Below, piece after piece: positions 21,994 to 24,056 of a stretch of 24,056 nucleotides of DNA. The notes below the pieces were generated by a model that saw only the letters and a list, made by a program, of their open reading frames with translations, was not told the DNA's origin and did no database searches. Origin of the DNA: Coriobacteriia bacterium (GTDB lineage: Bacteria > Actinomycetota > Coriobacteriia > WRKU01). The translations under genes and the position numbers were made by a program. The DNA lies in the NCBI GenBank assembly GCA_009784095.1, contig WRDL01000007.1, positions 1 to 24,056 on the forward strand, read 5' to 3'. The first letter of the stretch is position 1. Every line of letters starts with the position of its first letter.

Positions 21994-22361
21994 GTGTACT
22001 GCGCTGGTCTATATCCAGTAATCCCATTTGGCATTTTTCCGTGTCAGGTGTCATGCTCCGTGTCATTCATAAAGTTGTGAGTGCGTCACAACCTGTAAGA
22101 CAAAAATGTCTGAGAGCTTATCATCGAGAAGATGAATTCTCAGATCGCCGCCTACTGCGATGGGCACTTGTCGTTCATGCTCTCCGTGAAAAAATAGACG
22201 CGCATTATCGTAGAACACTCACCATTCGCATAATCTTTGACGCTTCTTTGACTCGCCGCTATTGAGCTGGTTGAAGTAGCAAGAATTGCTTTTTAAATCT
22301 CTTATTAAATTCCAGTTTCCAATTCAAATCTGGCATACTGGATATATCGAGAGGATACTCT
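21994..22361. other. 368-bp intergenic region
   Basis: No supported gene is visible. A frame at 22041-22265 lacks a Shine-Dalgarno site and its Arg/His-rich translation matches nothing known to me. The last 80 bases are A+T-rich and contain CATACT (22333-22338), a possible -10 box for the ankyrin gene. Confidence 0.5.
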
Positions 22362-23261
22362 ATGCAACCGTCTGTTACCGGCTCGCCTCGAGAAGAAACT
22401 CAAAACGGTGCTTCTAGCTTTGATAGGGAACTCAAAGTTGCATTGATTATCCTATTCATTTGTTTGTTCGGCTTTATGCCAATGCTCATTCTGATGGGAC
22501 AAATCGCTGATCACATGGAATCACGAGCATTCTCTGACAAAAACCCCGTAACTGATGCCTTCTTTTTAGAAGGTACCACTGATCTTCAGCGTGTTTTGGA
22601 AGCGGGGGCGGACCCCAATGAGATCGTCGATGGACAAACAATCCTCCAATCTTTTCTTATCAATATAGCAACATGGGAGTTTGAGAGACCTGAATATTTC
22701 AAGAAGATAGTGATGCTTGTCGAACATGGCTATAACGTGGACGAAGCAGATGCACAAGGTCGCACACTTTTGATGCTCGCTTCCTTCGATACTCGCTGGG
22801 ACGACAATACATATGATTCGTTTGACATGCCATCAAGACTGACTGAATTACTGATAGCCAACAGTGCTAACATCAATGCTACTGACAACATGGGTAGAAC
22901 CGCTCTTATGTGGGCAGTGACGTATCGAGGATACACATTCGACTTGGAGGACAAAAAGGGAGTGGTACTTGAAAACTCACCGATAGTGGACGAGCTTGAT
23001 TATTCAGATGATTTTGCCATGGGCATGGGATTTTTCAAACTGACCCCAATTTTCTACCCCGATCAAATTGAAGCACTGGTAAATGCCGGAGCAGATCTTT
23101 CGATACGAGAAAAACTCGGTTTTACCGCACGTGATTATTTCGAGTTCGCTCTCAAGTTAATCGAGTTGAGTGGTGACAACGCCTTCGATGCAGAGATCTA
23201 TCAATCCGAACGCTATCTTGATTCTGTAGAAAGGATACGCGTACTCTTAGAAGTAGAATGA
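22362..23261 (+). CDS. Membrane-anchored ankyrin-repeat protein
   Basis: The 299-residue product has a polar N-terminus (1-24), one hydrophobic helix (about 26-47, VALIILFICLFGFMPMLILMG) and then divergent ankyrin repeats. The repeat marks are DLQRVLEAGADPNEIVDGQTIL, IVMLVEHGYNVDEADAQGRTLLMLA, LTELLIANSANINATDNMGRTALMWAV and QIEALVNAGADLSIREKLGFTARDYF, with insertions between the third and fourth. Ankyrin repeats bind protein partners; nothing indicates an enzymatic role. GAGAGGAT lies a few bases before the ATG. It ends 11 bp from the end of the convergent membrane-protein gene. Composition is more A+T-rich than in the left part of the window. Confidence 0.85.
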   Translation: MQPSVTGSPREETQNGASSFDRELKVALIILFICLFGFMPMLILMGQIADHMESRAFSDKNPVTDAFFLEGTTDLQRVLEAGADPNEIVDGQTILQSFLINIATWEFERPEYFKKIVMLVEHGYNVDEADAQGRTLLMLASFDTRWDDNTYDSFDMPSRLTELLIANSANINATDNMGRTALMWAVTYRGYTFDLEDKKGVVLENSPIVDELDYSDDFAMGMGFFKLTPIFYPDQIEALVNAGADLSIREKLGFTARDYFEFALKLIELSGDNAFDAEIYQSERYLDSVERIRVLLEVE

Positions 23262-23272
23262 GCACCGTTTCC

Positions 23273-23743
23273 TCAGTCTGTTTCAAAATGTAAGCCAAAA
23301 GCGCCGAGTATCATAAGGCTGATCAGCGCAAGGATGGGAGTATAGAGCATCGTCAGGAGGAGCATCTTCCTCAATCGGAGATCCTTCATCCGAATGAACA
23401 ACGATACTTGCATGATAATTGGTAGGGATCCTACGATCACAAGATAGAATACAACGAAATTATTGCTTCCCATGTTGTAGCCGATCATCCATGGGTATGC
23501 GAAAAAGATCGCATAGGAGCTGAGCGCTGCAGCGATACCAACGCATAAGAGATAGGTTACCTTGGCGATTTTTGGTTGTGTATTTGCCAATCTATACAGT
23601 GAGAAGAGTCCTATGATGAGGGGAATGAACAATGACAGATAGAAAGGCAACTGCGGAACCAAAAAGCTGATATTGAGCCACAACTCCCAGAGCCGTGGAT
23701 GGCTATCATACAATGCATCGGGTGGATACATGAACTCTAACAT
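23273..23743 (-). CDS. Small membrane protein with four predicted helices
   Basis: The product is 156 residues and mostly hydrophobic. Four membrane segments are apparent: about 23-47 (NISFLVPQLPFYLSLFIPLIIGLF), 60-82 (KVTYLLCVGIAAALSSYAIFF), 92-115 (NFVVFYLVIVGSLPIIMQVSLFI) and 127-150. The basic loop RMKDLRLRKM before the last helix favours a cytoplasmic position for it. No family motif is recognised. GAGGTG lies seven bases before the ATG on the minus strand. It is transcribed toward the ankyrin protein gene. Confidence 0.75.
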   Translation of the reverse strand: MLEFMYPPDALYDSHPRLWELWLNISFLVPQLPFYLSLFIPLIIGLFSLYRLANTQPKIAKVTYLLCVGIAAALSSYAIFFAYPWMIGYNMGSNNFVVFYLVIVGSLPIIMQVSLFIRMKDLRLRKMLLLTMLYTPILALISLMILGAFGLHFETD

Positions 23744-23981
23744 ATTTCACCTCGTATCATCCGACTGATTAAACTGTATTCTACAGGATAGGTCATTGAT
23801 TTATTCAGAACTCTCATTATTCCCACTCTATGATACCAACACCCGAATAGTGTAGATGTGATCTACTCTTGCTAAATCTCATGTCCCCTATCCTCTCTGG
23901 TATACGTGGTGGACGTTCAAGGTGGTACTCATTTGATACTCATACCTTTTCATCTGGAATTACTCTGTTTAGGTCATTCTA
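23744..23981. other. Intergenic region at the right end
   Basis: No gene, hairpin or clear promoter is visible. The region should hold the promoter of the leftward membrane-protein gene, but no convincing box pair was found. It runs into sequence resembling an insertion-element end. Confidence 0.4.
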
Positions 23982-24056
23982 AAAAGGGGCCAATAATCCA
24001 AACTTGATCGGTCGAAAAGTGGTCCACTCCGAATAAGCACCACGTGCGTATGTAAC
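23982..24056. mobile_element. Possible IS21-type element end, cut by window edge
   Basis: Two related modules, AAAAGGGGCCAA (from 23982) and AAAAGTGGTCCA (from 24015), repeat at a 33-bp offset in the same orientation. Repeated AAAAGTGGTCC/AGGGGCC modules are characteristic of the ends of IS21-family elements downstream of istB. No transposase is in the window; an intact element would extend rightwards, or this may be a remnant. Assignment rests on motif recall only. Confidence 0.35.

Noticed and set aside
22041..22265. 74-codon frame between the phosphoesterase and ankyrin genes
   Set aside because: No ribosome-binding site is seen, and the translation is Arg/His-rich without recognisable features.
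1..24056. CRISPR array, tRNA or rRNA genes
   Set aside because: No regularly spaced repeats, no cloverleaf-type sequence with the conserved TTCGA arm context, and no rRNA-like sequence was noticed in reading the window.

Overview
This 24-kb window looks like chromosome from an anaerobic, probably Gram-positive (monoderm) bacterium. The reasons are purine-rich Shine-Dalgarno sites before most genes, short lipoprotein signals, a surface protein with a sortase-like tail, and a very large radical-dehydratase activator of a kind known from anaerobes. Base composition is balanced to moderately G+C-rich in the metabolic genes on the left and visibly more A+T-rich to the right of about 16 kb. A Coriobacteriia-like actinobacterium would fit, but no rRNA, tRNA or marker gene is present, so the assignment is tentative.

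Layout. 1-443 (-): 5' part of a BcrA-type ABC transporter ATPase, cut by the window edge. 444-1244: promoter-like boxes and a decayed membrane-anchored protein. 1245-2066 (+): a small lipoprotein and a PH-like protein. 2067-2620: non-coding, with a 2 x 32-bp tandem repeat and an inverted repeat at a promoter. 2621-4968 (+): a translationally coupled pair that matches OleB and OleC of long-chain olefin (beta-lactone) biosynthesis. 5031-5498 (-): HD-domain hydrolase. 5680-10203 (+): a 1507-residue 2-hydroxyacyl-CoA dehydratase activator fusion. 10329-14911 (+): cyclic 2,3-diphosphoglycerate synthetase-like protein, HEAT-repeat protein, C69/secernin-like peptidase and glycerate kinase. 14943-15716 (-): nitroreductase.

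Right part. 16009-16482 (+): a second small lipoprotein. 16637-17815 (+): an unrecognised membrane-anchored protein with an HExxH motif. 17839-18777 (-): MsrA-MsrB fusion. 18999-20039 (+): a choice-of-anchor-L surface protein with a Pro-Glu stalk and C-terminal membrane tail. 20239-21993 (+): metallophosphoesterase resembling class III fructose-1,6-bisphosphatase. 22362-23261 (+): membrane ankyrin protein. 23273-23743 (-): four-helix membrane protein. The last 75 bases resemble the end of an IS21-type element.

How the genes may work together. OleB and OleC would act in sequence on a beta-hydroxy acid made by partners (OleA, OleD) that are not in the window. The glycerate kinase and the cyclic-diphosphoglycerate synthetase homologue touch the same phosphoglycerate pool, and the FBPase-like enzyme may belong to the same central carbon metabolism; this link is inference. 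The nitroreductase and MsrAB fit redox stress or repair. Most of the rest are singly promoted genes with no clear shared pathway. The observations most worth following are OleBC without OleA/OleD, the duplicated cluster-ligand pattern in the activator, the perfect 18-bp palindrome before the cyclic-diphosphoglycerate synthetase-like gene, and the HExxH membrane protein.
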